From Pomphorhynchus laevis (taxonomy: Eukaryota; Acanthocephala; Palaeacanthocephala; Echinorhynchida; Pomphorhynchidae): DNA of 64,000 nt. Within the stretch, counting starts at the first letter, position 1. Every line of letters begins with the position of its first letter. The stretch is from positions 36,580 to 100,579 of the forward strand of contig WNNJ02002483.1 in NCBI GenBank assembly GCA_012934845.2, given 5' to 3'. The translations under genes and the position numbers were made by a program. Of this stretch, positions 11,179 through 23,391 are shown one piece after another. Under the pieces are notes generated by a model. That model ran no database searches and was not told the origin of the DNA. It worked only from the letters and a program-made list of their open reading frames with translations.

Positions 11179-11441
11179 AAGTATAATGATAACGATGATG
11201 ATCAAAATTATGCTGTTCAATTCTATTTTTGTAACATTCCACAAAAGAGAATGACAGCTACACAACATCTTTATTGTTCACGTGCTTTCAGAATTTCTAA
11301 ATATCATATCTATTGAGATTGTTTTATCTATTCTGGAAAGTTTTTATGCGAGATTAGTTTTTATTGCTTGAAAGCACTTTTTTTCTGATTATTCACCTTT
11401 AAATGTGGACACACTTTTATTAAAACAAAAAAATCTTAAAT
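11179..11441. other. SUCLG2 3' flank
   Basis: Presumed 3' UTR and spacer. No canonical AATAAA is evident before the MITE at 11442; an ATTAAA-type signal occurs near 11420. Confidence 0.3.
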
Positions 11442-11555
11442 AATTATTGGAACTGGATCAAAGAATGGAGGAATATTTTATTTGATATTTCCTGTTTTCT
11501 TTAATCCAGCTCCAATAATTTTGAATCAATAATTGATCATTATCAACTATTTAAA
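11442..11555. mobile_element. Fold-back MITE, family M, copy 2 (short)
   Basis: AATTATTGGAACTGGATCAA at the left is mirrored by TTTAATCCAGCTCCAATAAT, followed by the family outer end TGATCATTATCAACTATTT. Most of the inner arms are missing, giving about 114 bp. Confidence 0.8.
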
Positions 11556-11559
11556 AACA

Positions 11560-12515
11560 AAACGATATTATTAAAAATACATTTAAAATCATTAGCGGAA
11601 AAGTTTTATGGATGGATTATAAATAATACATTTTATATTAGAATAAAATACTATATAATCGAATTTCATCAGAAGAAATACGCCATTAGCACATGTTTGG
11701 CCCCGCTGCTATGTTAAGTCAAGGAATAGGAGCCGAAACCTGGTAGCATAGTAGTTTCTCCTGATGATCTCTAATCCTTATTCTGATACATCGTCTGTTA
11801 TTTATTAGTCAATTCATAAAAATGACGTTTATTTTAAATTACATTTTTTATTTTAACTTGATATACATTATATAAAATCTTATATAATTTATAGCGCACC
11901 GACTTGATTTGTTTATAGCGAAACGACTTCATCGGGCAGCTAATGCCACATGTTAATTCCCTTCGTCGACATTTATACAAAACTCTACTAGGTAGATTGC
12001 GGGGACATTGTAGAGTTTTTTATAAATCTCGATTTAGCAGATTACCGAACATATTTAGAATGTGGAGGAGGGGAATTAACATGTTGAATTCGTTGCCCGA
12101 TGAAGTCGTTGCTGCTCACAGCTTGAGGACGTTTAAATCACGATGATGCAAATGGATACGTGAACAATTCCGCTATTCAGCAGCTCTACTGAACTATCCT
12201 ATTTAGCTAAGATCCGTTTATTGACTATTTGCTTTTTGTTTTTCTTTTTTGTTTTTTACTCTGCCTGAATAGACTTTTGGTTTTGACATCTATTTGAATA
12301 GATAAATAATCATTTATCTTTATTTTTGATTTATTTAGAGTAGAAAATACGTAGACACAGTTACCTGATATGATTTTCTAAGCAAAATGAGCGAATTACA
12401 TTCGTATTTAAGTTAAAGTTATTAAATTTTTATTTAGCATTATTATGTTTTGTTTATTTTATAATTATATAAAATACGTATACTCAGTTAGCTGATTTAA
12501 TTTATTGTAGTTTGA
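11560..12515 (+). mobile_element. Penelope-like element 3' part c, interrupted by a CR1 scrap
   Basis: Begins in the C-terminal RT codons (ending TGGATGGATTATAAATAAT near 11610), followed by the structured terminal block at 11655-11765 and the terminal A/T tract. The tract is split at about 11896 by a CR1 3' fragment and resumes near 12300, ending ACTCAGTTAGCTGATTTAA at about 12512. An inverted PLE end follows at 12590, tail to tail. Confidence 0.75.
11896..12230 (+). mobile_element. CR1 LINE 3' coding fragment
   Basis: The frame 11943-12146 reads LYKTLLGRLRGHCRVFYKSR and MLNSLPDEVVAAHSLRTFK, the C-terminal end of CR1 polyproteins and close to the larger copy ending near 18770 (LRGHSKSLYKR; WNVLPDEVVAASS). 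It lies inside a PLE terminal tract. Confidence 0.7.
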
Positions 12516-12589
12516 AATTATTATTGGTCAATAGCATTACAAGTAAATTAGCTGTCGACTTCGCGGTCATTTCAAACAGAAAATCGTAA

Positions 12590-13275
12590 AATATATGAAT
12601 TGATAAGCTAACAGATTATACGTATTTTATAATATTTATAAATTAAAAAATAATGCTTAATGAAATTTAAATAATAAATAATCATAAATAATTAAAATTT
12701 GTTAAATAAGATTTTATATCAAGTTAAAATTTAAAATAAATTCAAGTTTTACGAATTGATTAATAAAAATCAGACGATGTATCAGAATAAGGATTAGAGA
12801 TCATCAGGAGGAACTGTTATGTTATCAGGTTTCGGCCCTTATTCATCGATTCAACATAGCAGAGGGGCAAAACACGTGCTAATGACGTATTTCCTCTCAT
12901 TTAATTTGATTATTTAGTATCTTATTTTAATACAAAGCATATTTTATAATTTTATTTTTATATAACATAAATTATGTTTGCAATATATTTTTTAAATTTT
13001 TGGTTTCTCTATTTTGATATTTAATTTCTTCAATTTTATTGTTTTGTTATGAATACATATGTTTTGTACTTTTGTTGTACATTTTTAGTGTTTTGGTTTC
13101 ATTGTTGTGTTTTGTTTGTTGCTGTCTCTACAAACGAAAATGTTACATGATACAGATCAGGATGGATATATTTCTAACAAAGCATATTGTTTATTACCCG
13201 TAAAAATTTCTCGCTAATAGTTTGAATAAATTTTTAATAATATTTTGTTGATTTATATATTGCAAATTTAATATT
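12590..13275 (-). mobile_element. Penelope-like element 3' part d with a small insertion
   Basis: Reverse orientation to the preceding PLE end. Family terminal tract from about 12600, structured block at about 12795-12905 (AGGAGGAACTGTTATG; AACATAGCAG), and C-terminal RT sequence at 13175-13270. Between 12945 and 13175 about 230 bp of unrelated AT-rich DNA interrupts it. Confidence 0.7.
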
Positions 13276-13389
13276 TTAATAATATGTTGTTGTTTATTAA
13301 TTCTTCATTATAAGAAAATTTATAAGTTTTCAAGCTAATTACAAAATAATTAACATACAATATAAAAAAAACATACAAGCTTAAACACA

Positions 13390-16300
13390 CAATACAACAA
13401 CCTTCGACGACAACCAACGACAACCTTCGACGACACCTAACGACAACCTCTGACGACAACGAACGACAACCACGTGAGCACAACTATTGACATGCCCAGA
13501 GGAAAACCCGCATCTCAGCCACGATTTTGCAATTGTAACGGAAACAGGGCTGTTTGTCAAGGTTGCCGATGTGGGAGAATGAATAAAAAATGTGTTGATT
13601 GTCTGGCTCTTAATTGCAGGAATCGCCAACAATTACAGAAATTTAGAGGTGCCGACCCCGTACAGCCGATCGACAGCCAAAACACTAATGTTGATAACCC
13701 CCTCCCATGTCAACTGCCAATTGATGATGAAAGCACAAAGGGTACTTCAACTCAAGAATCCCGAGTAGCGAACCAATGTGTGTATGAATCGATAAAAAAG
13801 AACACTCTAATACTGTCGAATATAGAGATACGTTTCGTCCTACGTATAGACACGAGCTTGCTAGTGCATATTCGGAGGTCACCGGTCGGCGTCCTAATCT
13901 CTTCTCATTACCCCACTGCAAAGAGAGTGATATGTTCATCGATCTGATTAGCGAAAAATACAAAAAGGTTGCGGATAAGTTAGACGGAGAGTATTTGGCA
14001 TTGAAATAAGTTACGGTAATATGTCAGTGCCTACTTTAACGAATTCCATCACGGAATGTGCAATTGATAAAAAACGCTAAAAAGACGCCTTACACTATGG
14101 CACAGCGATCAACTTCAGGATTTACTGGACGAAGCTCGTGCACTTCAACGAAAATGTATATAAAATACTAACATGGTCAAACGTGTTGCCTGGAAAAATT
14201 GCTTCTCGTAATTGATCAAATCTGGCAATACCACCGCTGCGATCAAAACCCTGGAACAATCGGACACAGTCGAATGTCCGATATATCATTGTGACGATGA
14301 TTTCAACGAACGTAGTGTACGTGAGATATTAAGTAAATGCATCCGGATGGCATGATCGCTGACCAGGAAGCATTGCTGAAAAGGCCACTGCCGAATTGTG
14401 TCGTTCATCATGACGTTGTATTTACCGTGATAGACGCGGATCGTGTAATTGCTGCTGCCTTGAAGATTCGTGGAGGTGCTGGACCATCAGGGGTCACATC
14501 CCATGAGTTCAAGCGAATGTTAACGACATTCGAGACACATTCAAAAAATTTGACGAGATAATCTTGCCTTTGGCATTTCGGATTGCGACGGATAAAATTG
14601 ATGTTGAGGTGTTGGAAGCTTTGGTCCCATCACGCCTCATCGCATTGAACAAAAATCCTGGCGTCAGACCTATAGGGATAGGAGAGACACTAAGAAGAAT
14701 TATATGTAAAACATTTAGGAATGTAGTCAAGTCTGACCTTCAAGCTGTAGCAGGCCGTGAACAATTGTGTGCTGCACAACGTGGTAGAATAGAATACGCG
14801 ATCCACTCGTTATCAGAGCAATTCCACTCAAATTCTTAAATGGGAATTCTCTCCATTGATGCCAAGAACGCGTTTAACAGGATCATCCGAAAATTAACGC
14901 TAGCAAATATTTGGATGATTTGTCCTTCGATGGGTCGAATGCTTAATAACATGTATGGAGGCCATGTGATCATGGTTGGGGATGGCGGTGAAATATTATC
15001 GAAAGAGAGTTTTACCCAAGGCGACCAGCTTGCAATGACCACATTTGCAGCGACATCGTTGCCAATAATCAATAGAATACAAGCAAGGATTCCGAGCATC
15101 ACGCAGCGATGGTATGCAGATGACTCAACTTTTGTTGGACCGTTGAAAGATTTGAGAGTTATGTGAGATATCTTGCAAAACATTGGTCCTCAATGCGGGT
15201 ACTTTGTCAACGACATAAAGAGTAGTTTTCTCTATCATCATTCATGTAACAAAGTCGCACGTGAACTGTTCACAGAAACGAATGTCTCGAAGTCCAAACG
15301 CGGTGTGATACTGCTTGGAGCACCCATGGGTTCCACTGACTTGTTGAAAAGCAAGTGACGTGCGCAACTGGTCGATGGCAGAATATCGTATCAAAGATAA
15401 GTACTATCCCGGACGTTGATGCTCACTTTGCCTATGCGGCCTATGGTCATGCCTTCCAGTATAAATGGGTTCTCCTTTTACGTACAACGGCGTGCTCTCC
15501 TGAATGGTTTGAACCGCTAGGTGATGATATCTTCGATGTATTTGCGTCTAAATCATTTAATCACACCACTTCATCGATCCTAAAATCAATATACACTCTT
15601 CCACCACATATGGGCGGTCTTGGGATGATGGATCCGGTAAAAGAAGCAGAACATCAATATATGGCCTCTAAAATGCTTTGCAAAGCATACAATGATACTA
15701 CAGATCCAGTCCAAAGGCATGCTCCTCAGATGATGACATCCAACACGATTAAGGGCATGAACAACAAGCACCACACCGATAAACCAAATGAGATAAACGA
15801 GTTTGGTACAGAAGGCACGTATAGACACACCTACAGTTTGCTGCTTTAAAGGGTGCATCCAGCTGGCTTACAGTACGACCACTAGAACAACAGGGACTTC
15901 ATCTTACGTCGAGAGAGTTTCGGGATGCTCTAGCTGCTCGCTACAACTGACCCCACAAGTATGGCGAAAAACTGGATTTGTGGCGCCAATCAGAACATGA
16001 CACATGCTCTATCCTGTAAAAGGGGTGCCCTGTCTATTATCCGACACAACGAGATTCTAAACAGTGGCTGACACATCGACAATTGTATGCAATGGAGTGG
16101 AACTTGAACCTCAGCTAGAACCGGTACCCGAATCAATTATTTTCCAACGGGTCACAACTACAAGAAAACCAGATGCATGTCCGGATATCGTATGTTGTGG
16201 CCTGTTTGGCGGCAGGATCGGGCAAACGTTTTTTGACGTTTGTATTTTTAACAGCAATGCTTCATCATACCAGTCAAAATCCGTATCATCTTTCTTCGAG

Positions 16301-16535
16301 TATCACGAGACGCGAAAACGCAACAAATATGAAGAGCGAATAAAGGAGGTGGACCACAGTACATTCTGTCCGATAGTTATAGCCGCGACTGGTGGGATCG
16401 GACCATCAACAGATGCCATGATCAAGACGATTGCGCGGAAGCTAAACGAAAAAAGGAAGCCCTATACGCGGATTCTGTCGCTTGGTTGCGAACGAAAATA
16501 AGCCTATCCCTTGCTAGGGGCAGTTTCCATGTGTT
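13390..16535 (+). mobile_element. R2-like LINE (B), nearly full length
   Basis: Order on the plus strand: a degenerate CGACGACAAC-rich leader (13390-13470); N-terminal cysteine cluster starting MPRGKPASQPRFCNCNG at 13492 with CRCGRMNKKCVDC and LNCRNR; a linker; RT from about 14450 (LKIRGGAGPSGVTSHEFKRM, GVRPIGIGETLRRIICK, FTQGDQLAM near 15020, RWYADDSTFVG near 15115, CGYFVNDIKSSF near 15200); thumb to about 15990; and a C-terminal domain (16064-16535) with CPDIVCCG, FFDVCIFN, NKYEERIKEV and IVIAATGGIG. That C-terminal pattern (an acidic residue followed by FFDV) looks like a restriction-like nuclease fold, which is inference. At least five frame breaks make it inactive. It is truncated at 16535 by a LINE-X tail. 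Confidence 0.82.
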
Positions 16536-16750
16536 ACTCTAACAACTACGGTCTCCGATCCTTCCTCGTTGCCGCCCCACTCGCCTGAAATCAACTTCCT
16601 CTCGACGTCCGCTACGCTCGCTCCTTTATCACATTCAAACACCTCCTCCGTTCACACCTTCTCGACACAGGTTTAGCATTTTTGTTTTGTTGTGTTTAAG
16701 TAAGCGTGCGCTGGCACGCATTTGCCACATTAAAATAAATCTTTTTTTTG
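16528..16750 (+). mobile_element. LINE-X 3' end fragment
   Basis: The last coding segment (TACGGTCTCCGATCCTTCCT, CTCGACACAGG) and 3' UTR of LINE-X, ending with the family hairpin at 16704-16719 and ATTTGCCAC. A heavily 5'-truncated insertion joined to the end of the R2-like element B. Confidence 0.85.
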
Positions 16751-18790
16751 TATAGTCCTTGTGTTCCAGAAAGTTATGAACACTTTTCGGCCCGCTTATT
16801 GCGTACGTCCAACGGTTTCGCTCCATTGAAGCGCCGTAAATCGGGTATCTCGCGCCCTCCTTGGTTGGACTATTAGGTCTGTTCAGCCCTATAAATTCGA
16901 AACACATTATGGCATAGGTCTAGAACAGATCCGTATGTTCGTATTAAGTACACTGCTTCTCGGACTCTTTGTAACAGGCAAAAATTAAAAAAGACAATCA
17001 TTCGAGAGCAACATTGCAATGTGTATTTATCATAATCCAAAGAGATTCTGGTCCTACGTTCGTAGTTCACGGAACGTTCAAACGGGAATTAACTTCATTC
17101 ACTCATCGGATGGAGTTCTAACAGGGGAACCCCAGAATGCTAATCATCTAGCAAAGATATTCGCAGTTCCTTGTAACTCTACTGTATAATTTAATCAGTT
17201 CGTTTGGCATGTGGTACTTGTTCCTATCCGCGACTGCGTTTTAGAGATTTAATTAGATGTTTTTTACAGTAAATTATTAGCGCTAAGGCAATTTGACTCA
17301 CCGGGCCCTGATGACATTGCTCCTTTTCTGGTTGGTGCTTTAGCTTGTTCTCTCTGTCAGCATCTAACTTCTGTTTTTCGACACAGCCTCAAACATTGCT
17401 GGATTCCTGATATTTGAGAGCGTGCCATTGTAGTCCAGATACCCAAAAAGCATCCACCTGTTAGTTCGTCAGACTTTCGCCTTATTAATCTTACTTGCGT
17501 ATTTTCCAAAATTCTCGAAAAACTAGTCTAGAAGCATATTCGACTTGATCTTAAGAAAAACAGTATTCTATCGGACTCACACACGGATTAATGCCGGGCC
17601 GTTATTGTTTATCAATTTAATAACAGCTCGTGAACGATGGGCAGACGCCTTGAGTTCTGGATATGTTATCGACGCTGTTTTTTTGTACTTTTCTAAGGCC
17701 TTTGACCGTGTCCCTTATGATAGTATTACCTTATTGCTTGCTCACTACAGTTTTCATTTTCAGGCCATTTAGTGGATTAAGAATTTCTTTTCTTTGCGGT
17801 CATTCCAAGTAAGAGTTGGTGGTGTTCTTTCAAAGAGCTCTAGTGTGCTTTCCGGTGTACCTAAACGATCTGTTATTGGTCCTCTTCTTTTTGTCGTATT
17901 TCTTAATGACCTGCTCCTGCGTTTGAAGAACCCTGTTTTAGCATATGCTAATGATTTAAAACTCTGGATTGTTGTTCGTACTCCTACCGATTGTCAGTCA
18001 CTTCAGGACGACCTGGACTGCCTTACTGAATGGTGTGAAGCCACTAGACTCATGTTAAGCATTAATAAATGTGTTTTGATGAGAATGGTGAAGACTACTT
18101 CATCGTTCCAGTATCACATTGGTAGTGCGTTATTAAATGAAGTTGAACACCATAAAGACTTAGGTGTAATAATTCATCGCTCTCTTAAGACACGATTGAA
18201 TAGTGAGCATGCAAGGATAAAAGCAACTAGGGCATTATACTACATCAAAAATGCATGTCTCAGACTGTCACCTCCAATGCTCAGTATCTTAGTTTCTTCA
18301 CTAGTCCGCCCTCATCTGAAGTACTGCATCCCTGCATGTTTTCTTACCACTAAGCGAGAATTGCTCGACTATGAGTTGGTACCGAAGAGAGGTTCAATAA
18401 TATGCTTTAGGGATGGGCGTCCTACCGCATGCGGCTGCGTGCGCTAGGGATAAGCTCGATTCGTGACAGATTTGTCTTACTAGAGTTGTCCTGCCTTTGG
18501 GAGATTGTAAACAAACTTGATAGCTTCCCCACTAATATCCTTGGATTGAGAAGTAGGACATTACGCGGTCACTCGAAATCGCTGTATAAGAGGCATCATT
18601 CTCAATTGACTGCCAACTGTCGACTGTCACATCGCGCGCTCAACTTGTGGAATGTGTTGCCTGATGAAGTCGTCGCTGCTTCTTCGATGAAGCACCTCAG
18701 GCGACTGTGCCTAGCATTGATGGAGAATCGACACTTGCACTTCAACGGATATATTGACTCCTGCTGATCTTGATGATGACAATTTACTGA
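16751..18790 (+). mobile_element. CR1-like LINE, RT half
   Basis: From a pre-RT segment (GISRPPWLDY near 16840; HNPKRFWSYVRS near 17030) through the RT: FSKAFDRVPYDS near 17690, SGVPKRSVIGPLLFVVFLND at 17850, LAYANDLKLWI near 17945, LMLSINKC near 18050, HHKDLGVIIH near 18150, and RPHLKYCIPAC near 18310. The C-terminal end WNVLPDEVVAASS is near 18660. The catalytic box is AND instead of ADD and there are several frame breaks, so it is inactive. The 5' half of a related element lies at 58080-60305. Confidence 0.85.
17794..18447 (+). pseudogene. CR1 reverse transcriptase, longest open segment
   Basis: 217-codon open stretch covering RT motifs from FQVRVGG through the thumb. The palm signature GVPKRSVIGPLLF has K for the usual Q, and the catalytic triad reads ANDLK. 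The next segment (18429-18767) is in another frame and holds the C-terminal LRGHS and LPDEVVAA motifs. Confidence 0.8.
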
Positions 18791-19627
18791 ATTAACTTGT
18801 AATTTTTTGATCAGGCAAAACAGCTTCTCAGCTAACGCCTTGTATTTACTAATAATTTCCGTTTGCAAGTTTCAAAGGTAAATCTGCAATATACAATGAT
18901 AATAGCAATGGGCTAAGGTGTTTCTTTGTAACACTTCTTTCATTTTCCCAATATGATGTAATAGTAATACATTTACTTTTATTGTTATGTAATTAGTTTT
19001 AATAATTTTATGAATTAATTTGAGCATTTTTCCTGATATACCATGAAGATCAAACAACTTTTGCATTAAAATATTGTGATTTAACAAAGTCCACAAAATT
19101 TGAGTATGTACTGTGTGAGGCATGTAATTCCTCTAATATAATTGCTTGTTGCATTTTTTAGTGTGTGAATTGTTGATTGACCGGTTCAGAAACCAAATTG
19201 TTCATCAGATTGTGACTTTCCAGTTACATAATTATATACTCGATTTCGTATCATTAAAGTCAATAATTTATATACGTGACATTGAAGAGATATTCTTCGA
19301 TAATTATTTGGAACAGTAATTTAACCCGTACGTTTGTACAAAACCTTGACTATCTAATATTTTTAAATTTTAATAAGATCAGATCTGTCTAGAATTTTAT
19401 TAAAGAGCAGTTTAAGTATGACCTAATACGTTACAAACAGTATTTTAATTGTTCAGACGCAATTCCGTCTGAACCAACCACTTTATTGTTACTCATTTTA
19501 TTTAATAAATGAGTAATTATTTATTATTTATTGTAAAATCGTTATTAAAGTCACAATGGATATTATACAGTACATTATTTACTACACCATCATTGATCTG
19601 CTGTTTATGATATGAATTATCTAAGCA
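18791..19627. other. AT-rich spacer
   Basis: The stretch 18880-19500 has a faint RT-like minus-strand frame (18872-19123) with nothing I can name. No confident gene or repeat. Confidence 0.25.
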
Positions 19628-21105
19628 AATCAAATCAGCTAACTGAGTCTACGAATTTAATATAATTATAAAATAAACGAAACATAATAATGCTAAATCA
19701 AAATTTAATAATTAAATAATAAATAAATAACTGTTATAAGATTTTTTATAATTTAAATCAAGTTAAAATAAAAAATTGAAATTTAAAATAAACTTCATTT
19801 TTATGAATTGACTAATAAATAACAGATGTTGTATCAGAATAAGAATTCGATGCCATCAGGAGGAACTGCTATGCTATCAGGTTTCGACCCCTAACTCCTC
19901 TAACAACATAGCAGCGGGACCAAACACATGCTAATGATGTATTTCCTCTGATTAAATTTGATTATATAGTATCTTATTCTAATTCAAGTATATTGTTTAT
20001 TATCCATCCATGAAAATTTTCGGCTAATGATTTTAAATTTATTTTTAATATGATTGTGTTGATTTATATATTTTATTATTTTCTGCTTGATGTTATTTTT
20101 ATAGTAACCTAGTTTAAAATATGTATCTATTAAATTATTTAAATGATTTTGAAGAAAGCCAATGTCATTACATATTGTTGCAATTCTTAAAATTTCATTC
20201 ATTTAACGTATTATATTTTATATTATATGGTATGCATGAATGCTCATGCGAAAATATGTTTCTTGTAAATTTAAATATGTCATCTTTACGATATAAATTA
20301 ATAGTAGTTTTAGTTAATGTTAATTTAATGTTCATATCTAGATATACACCTTCTTTATCATTAATATTGGTTTTGTTAAGAATAAGGCTTTCTGGATAAA
20401 TTTGTTCACTAATTGAATAAAAATTGCTAGAATTAAATACACATATATCATCAATGTATCGAAACATACATTTCATATATTTATATTGTTTAGATTTAGT
20501 TTTTACACAGTTATGAACAAATTCATATTCTATAAAGCTTAAAAACAAGTCAGCTATAATTGGGCTACTATTACCACCCATTGGAACACCTTTTACTTGT
20601 CTAAATATAGATGTCCCTACTTTTAAATAATTTTGATTTATCAAAATATTTAAGGATTCTATTAATTCAATTTTATCCATATATTTATATTTATTTGATG
20701 GTTTAATTTTTGTTAGATAGGCGTTATAATTATTATAACATATATATGTATATATTTTTCCGAATATAAGATTAATTAATTTTACTAACGCTTCTTTAAT
20801 ACCTACTAAATCTAGATTTGTATAAAGCGTACTAAAATCGTATGTATTTATATTTTGAAAATTTATTCCTTTTGTCTATTCTAATTTTTTTGTCGAATTA
20901 ATACTGAAATAGTGTTTTATACCAGTATTAATTTCGATTATCCTACAATATTTCGTGGTGTGCTTTAATTACTTTAAGTATTTTATTTATATGGACAGAA
21001 AGTGGTTTTAATGTACATTTAAACGCATAACATATGAACCTCGGTTTTATTAGATTTTTATGTAATTTTGGATTCCAATATAATGTAGGTATAGTTTTAA
21101 TATAG
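19628..21105 (-). mobile_element. Penelope-like element e
   Basis: Minus-strand copy with the terminal sequence AATCAGCTAACTGAGTCTAC at 19632, the structured block at about 19855-19950, the C-terminal codons (19984-20202) and RT (20195-20890), breaking off near 21105 in the pre-RT region. It carries the PLE RT signatures (see the RT entry). No GIY-YIG endonuclease follows the RT: the coding region stops at WMDNK. Several frame breaks. Confidence 0.85.
20195..20680 (-). pseudogene. PLE reverse transcriptase (copy e)
   Basis: 161-codon open stretch with the palm motif GVPMGGNSSPIIADLFLSF and the catalytic box FRYIDDICVF, followed by YPESLILNKT and YLDMNIKL. The YIDD box with PMG-N-P and upstream DFSTLYTNI is the pattern of a PLE branch abundant in aquatic invertebrates. 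It is almost residue-identical to the plus-strand copy at 31171-31605, so both are young relative to other debris here. Confidence 0.85.
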
Positions 21106-22794
21106 GTATAATATAGGTATAGGTCTAGATACTCAAGACGTACATGACGGGATGTTTGTTTATATTCTTTAATGAATTTTTCATTTACTTTAACATTGCA
21201 AATTTTAATTCCAACCGCCCAAGCTTTTCTAATTGAACTTTAAAAGCTGTATGTGTCAGCTGTAATATTAGCTTTAAAACCTTTAACAAATACATGATCA
21301 ATTATACTTCTATCTTTTTAACTTATATACGTTTACATATTATTGCCGCAGAAAGAAACACCACACCTATTTTATTCAACGCGCATTATAGGTATCTACT
21401 AAATCTTGAAGACAACTTATCTTTTCTTGCTTTACCATCCTAAGTGAGCATTACTTGATTTTTCACTCTAATTTGCTATAATATCGCTGTTATTTCAGAT
21501 AAGCCTAGGCGTATATTCACATTGGAATTAAAGTAAAAACACAAACGTACTATATAATGTATCAATTGCTATACAATTATCACCATAAACAACATTCTTT
21601 ATATTTATATTCTTACAACCAGCTATTGATAGGCCATCAGAAGGGTTCCCTCTGGAGAGCTGCTGTGCTTTAAGTTTATAAACCATATAATCATGTATAC
21701 GAAATAAAGTTTTATTTATAATTACCACATCAAATTTTTTGAAATAATTGTCTACGCCATCGTTGATTAAGTATTCAATACATTTCACATTACATAAAAC
21801 TACATTAAGGTTAGTGATATTTACATTGTAGTCCACCTCAATACTTTCTTTAAGTTCGGTTGGTATTTGTTATATATATACTTCTTGATCAATTTATGCT
21901 GGTTTTATTTCTATAATATGCCGTCTTTCAACTATTTCACGCAAGTTCTCAAAATTGTTTTCTTTACTGAGTTACTTCAACATAGGATTTCATATTCTCT
22001 TTGCCCATCTGCTAGAACTTTTAATTATAAATATAACTTTTCATTCTTATTTTCACATATTCAATTTATTGTGAAGCACAAAAACCTCATAATAAACGTC
22101 TTTAAAGATATCCCATAGGCAATGTATTTGGATACTACATTCCTACAAACACGTTACAGGTATCACATGTGCACGGAATTCAATATTCATACACATTAAC
22201 TTATATTACCACGGAAGAATTTAGAATACGTATACTATTACATTGTCTGTCATTTATATTTGTGCATGCATATGTTCTCAATTCCTTTGATAATATATGC
22301 GCATTTTGCTTAACTTGGGCTATTTACATACTATATCATTGTCTTCAAACAATATCATTTTTGTGCTTTCCTCGGTGTGCAATTTGTCTATTGCGCATTC
22401 CGCCTGTAGTTTAGCCATGATCATATTGTTCTACCGGCTCATTCTTTTTCTTTTTATGTCTTAACAGTTTTGATTGGTTCGTACTAAATCGTCGCCGAGC
22501 ATATTGACGCGACTCTTGAATCCGAAATAAAGCTTAAATATGAAATGACGCTTGTATCGCAATCAGTTAATAATCAATATGTTTCACTTGAATTTTTTAT
22601 TTGTTATTGGTATTAACATATTAATATGATATTTTTAACTCTGATGTATCTCTAACATCACTGTAAAACAATATTATACTTCCCTGTCTTACACGAGAGA
22701 TCATGATGTTGAATGAACAGAAGAGCTTTATAAACACGCGTTAATTTTAATTCCTCATCTAGATCATATCGTCAGGAAATCCGCTCACTAAATT
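21106..22794. other. Unassigned AT-rich region with a few protein-like frames
   Basis: The minus frame 21528-21836 (102 codons; FKKFDVVIINKTLFRIHDY, GLSIAGCKNINIKNVVYGDN) looks protein-like in composition but I cannot assign it. A minus-strand MAKLQAECAIDKLH segment near 22410 runs to a GTATGT that could be a splice donor. These could be exons of a host gene or a decayed element. Confidence 0.3.
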
Positions 22795-22810
22795 GTCTAG
22801 AGCAGGGGTC

Positions 22811-22880
22811 TCCAAACTACGGCCCGCGGGCCACATCCGACCCACTGACAGATTTTTTCTGGCCCGCGGAGAGCTAGCAT
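22811..22880 (+). mobile_element. hAT-type terminal inverted repeat remnant
   Basis: CAGGGGTCTCCAAACTACGG followed by CCCGCGGGCC is the end motif of several hAT families. A second CTGGCCCGCGGAGAGC follows about 30 bp inside. No opposite end or transposase is seen before the LINE piece at 23036, so this is one end of a truncated element. Confidence 0.6.
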
Positions 22881-23035
22881 ACTTGAAAACTCCTTTTATA
22901 GCACATATTTTTCTAGCAAATTAACTTAAGTTCACTGAAGTATTCAAATTTTATGTTGAATAATTATAAAGATAGCATCTATATTGATATGGTCATGGGC
23001 TAACTAATAACATTGTTGTAGGCTTATTGTTTTTG

Positions 23036-23109
23036 TTTTTGTTATCATAACGAAGGCGAGAAAGGAGGATGGAGTGGTCGACAATGTCGAATGCGGAGGA
23101 GAGGTCGAG
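23036..23109 (-). mobile_element. Short inverted scrap of LINE-X RT
   Basis: GAGAAAGGAGGATGGAGTGG and GACAATGTCGAATGCGGAGG match the reverse complement of LINE-X RT (FDIVDHSILLSRL) at about 24800-24865. It lies about 300 bp upstream of, and opposite to, the larger copy. Confidence 0.8.
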
Positions 23110-23138
23110 TATATTCGAGACGGAGTGTCTCGAATATA
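23110..23138. repeat. Perfect 12-bp inverted repeat at an element junction
   Basis: TATATTCGAGAC, GGAGT loop, GTCTCGAATATA. It sits exactly between the inverted LINE-X scrap and a PLE-like fragment, so it was probably made during a template switch or end repair. Confidence 0.85.
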
Positions 23139-23215
23139 TCTAAGATAAACATTTAAAAAGATTATATATTTGACAAAATTAAAAATAAAATGAAAATAAC
23201 AAACACCTTAAAAAA
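23136..23215 (+). mobile_element. Small PLE 5'-region fragment f
   Basis: ATCTAAGATAAACATTTAAA and AAAATGAAAATAACAAA match the segment at 30405-30470 upstream of the PLE coding region. Confidence 0.6.
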
Positions 23216-23391
23216 GTTTGAGATATAAAGCAAATACAATTATTGTGGACAATACCATGTTACACTGAAGAATATATACAATCATAACATACAATATAAT
23301 TTGGCTTCAAAACGATCGAGTGAAGAACAACATTAAAAAAGTTTGAGATCTAAAGTAAATACATATAAATTTCAGTCCTTGCTCTTTTGAA

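Noticed and set aside
13268-13632. Cysteine-containing minus-strand frames of 71 and 83 codons
   Set aside because: Shadows of the CGACGACAAC-rich leader and of the plus-strand cysteine cluster of R2-like element B.
13390-16535. DIRS or Polinton-type element
   Set aside because: No tyrosine recombinase, protein-primed polymerase, packaging ATPase or capsid motifs; the RT and its flanks fit a non-LTR element.
21528-21836. Dynein assembly factor (DNAAF3)-like exon
   Set aside because: Only a vague resemblance around FDVVIINKTL; the diagnostic GYWGDI and N-terminal motifs are absent.
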